Below, piece by piece: positions 5,173 to 5,839 of a DNA stretch of 5,839 nt. The DNA is from Actinomycetes bacterium (lineage in GTDB: Bacteria; Actinomycetota; Thermoleophilia; Gaiellales; Gaiellaceae), in NCBI GenBank assembly GCA_025350775.1, contig JANXXF010000354.1:1-5839 (forward strand), given 5' to 3'. Each line of letters opens with the position of its first letter. Within the stretch, counting starts at the first letter, position 1. The notes beneath the pieces were generated by a model. That model saw nothing but the letters and a program-made list of their open reading frames with translations. It made no database searches and was not told where the DNA came from. The position numbers and the translations under genes are program-made.

Positions 5173-5613
5173 ATGACCACGCGCGTACTTCCACTGGCCC
5201 TGGCGGCCGGGCTCGTCCTCGGCGTCCCGGCCGCGCACGCGCGCGCCGCGGCCGCCCCCGACTGCATCGCCCAGGCCGCTCAAGACCACTACCGCGCGAG
5301 TGGCGCCCAGCTCACCCTGATCTGCCAGGCGCCCGTCGACGCCGTGCAGCTGGCGGTCCCGGGTGGGCGCGTCTACGGGAAGCCGACGCAGCACGTGCTG
5401 CTGTCGACGGCCAGGCGGGCGTGCACGATCAGCGGCCGCTCGACCGTCAGCTGCGCGAAGGTCGGGCTCGCGACGGGCGCCGAGCTGTTCCTCAACGTGC
5501 TGGTCAGGCCGGCGCCGGCTGTCGGTGGCAAGACGCGGCTCACCGTCACGTTCCGCGGCGGCGCGAAGCGGACGTATCAGCTCGAATACGCGGAGCAGGC
5601 CGACCTCGACTGA
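5173..5613 (+). CDS. Small exported four-cysteine protein, function unknown
   Basis: 146 residues. MTTRVLPLALAAGLVLGVPA begins a clear signal peptide, with cleavage likely after AHA (21-23) or in the Ala run that follows. The mature protein has four cysteines (C31, C51, C84, C94), enough for two disulfides, and alternating strand-like segments: AQLTLICQAP (45-54), AVQLAVPGGRVYG (57-69), HVLLST (74-79), ELFLNVLVRP (104-113), TRLTVTFRGG (121-130) and KRTYQLEY (132-139). This suggests a small secreted beta-sandwich, Ig-like or adhesin-like, by pattern only. I do not recognise the family. The start is fixed by the signal peptide and the TACGAT box 6 nt upstream. It diverges from the DyP-like gene with 45 bp between start codons, so the two may share a control region. 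Its TGA stop ends on the first base of the inverted-repeat element that follows. Confidence 0.82.
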   Translation: MTTRVLPLALAAGLVLGVPAAHARAAAAPDCIAQAAQDHYRASGAQLTLICQAPVDAVQLAVPGGRVYGKPTQHVLLSTARRACTISGRSTVSCAKVGLATGAELFLNVLVRPAPAVGGKTRLTVTFRGGAKRTYQLEYAEQADLD

Positions 5614-5839
5614 GCCTGGATCCACCGTTTTTCGCGGGCGTTGCGGCTCGTCCAGACTGCCGGGCCGCTCCCCGGCGGGGTTTCGGCCCTCCCGCCTACG
5701 GCGGCGGGGCCTGCACCCGGCCGGTGCGCTCCACGCTGGAGCCTCCGCAACGGGCCACCGGCCCGCCCCGTACGGCCCCAGCGCGTCCTGACAGCCCGGA
5801 CGAGCGCCCCGCGATCACGAAAAACGGTAGATCCAGGCT
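5613..5839. repeat. Structured non-coding element with long imperfect terminal inverted repeats (MITE-like or intergenic palindromic repeat)
   Basis: The left end 5613-5634 and the reverse complement of the right end 5839-5818 agree at 21 of 22 positions (AGCCTGGATC, then C or T, then ACCGTTTTTCG). After a less similar stretch of 11-12 bases, 5646-5664 matches the reverse complement of 5805-5787 at 15 of 19. All five differences are transitions, so the arms span about 52 bp. Between the arms are short perfect hairpins: CCGCC-TAC-GGCGG (5692-5704), GCTCCA-CGC-TGGAGC (5728-5742) and GGGCC-ACC-GGCCC (5752-5764). No convincing protein is encoded. The repeat may continue past the right edge. Candidate identities are a non-autonomous miniature transposon, a dispersed palindromic intergenic repeat, or a large transcript-end structure for the preceding gene. 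No target-site duplication can be judged. Confidence 0.72.

Noticed and set aside
5640..5751. Integron attC-like site (GTTGCGG at 5640-5646 and CCGCAAC at 5745-5751)
   Set aside because: The core motifs are in the opposite order and do not match the RYYYAAC/GTTRRRY consensus. The terminal arms of the element are the dominant structure.
5363..5791. Plus-strand open frame running from the four-Cys gene into the inverted-repeat element
   Set aside because: It is out of frame with the real gene, Arg/Ser-rich, and exists only because stops are rare in GC-rich DNA.
1..5839. CRISPR array, tRNA or rRNA gene, or transposase gene
   Set aside because: No regularly spaced direct repeats, no cloverleaf with a recognisable TTCGAATC-type arm, no rRNA core motifs and no DDE or recombinase motif were seen by reading both strands.

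Overview
This is a very GC-rich window (roughly 70% or more by eye) with GTG as well as ATG starts. Several start codons have a TANNNT hexamer 6-7 nt upstream and no Shine-Dalgarno, which is the leaderless pattern typical of Actinobacteria. The gene families would fit a soil or environmental actinobacterium, perhaps of the Thermoleophilia (Solirubrobacterales/Gaiellales). That placement is inference; there is no rRNA or marker gene here.

Layout, left to right. (1) The N-terminal 82 codons of a PPOX-class FMN-binding protein run leftward off the edge (246 to 1, minus). (2) Diverging from it, 370-909 (+) is an exported thioredoxin-fold protein. Its reading frame carries an in-frame TGA exactly where the first Cys of the CxxC active site should be (UxxC, Sec79), followed by a 12-bp bulged stem-loop that resembles a bacterial SECIS. 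This is the most interesting feature of the window. (3) 986-1660 (+) is an AlkD-type DNA glycosylase with its active-site residues intact. (4) 1678-2052 (-) is a small exported cupredoxin-like protein. (5) 2083-3672 (+) is an exported PQQ-type beta-propeller protein related to quinoprotein alcohol dehydrogenases, but apparently lacking their catalytic Asp. (6) 3676-5127 (-) is an exported protein of the DyP-peroxidase-like (DUF7405-type) group. (7) 5173-5613 (+) is a small exported four-cysteine protein of unknown function. (8) 5613-5839 is a non-coding, strongly structured element bounded by imperfect inverted repeats of about 52 bp.

No multi-gene operon is obvious except possibly thioredoxin-like/AlkD (76 bp apart, same strand). 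The other genes alternate in convergent pairs (gaps of 17 and 3 nt) and divergent pairs (30 and 45 bp). Five of the seven genes encode proteins with export signals, and several belong to redox-related folds (thioredoxin, quinoprotein propeller, cupredoxin-like, DyP-like). Whether they cooperate is not shown by the sequence. TGA is used as an ordinary stop by at least two genes here (1678-2052 and 5173-5613), so reading the TGA at 604-606 as selenocysteine would need a gene-specific signal rather than a changed genetic code. No selA, selB, selD or tRNA-Sec gene is visible in the window.
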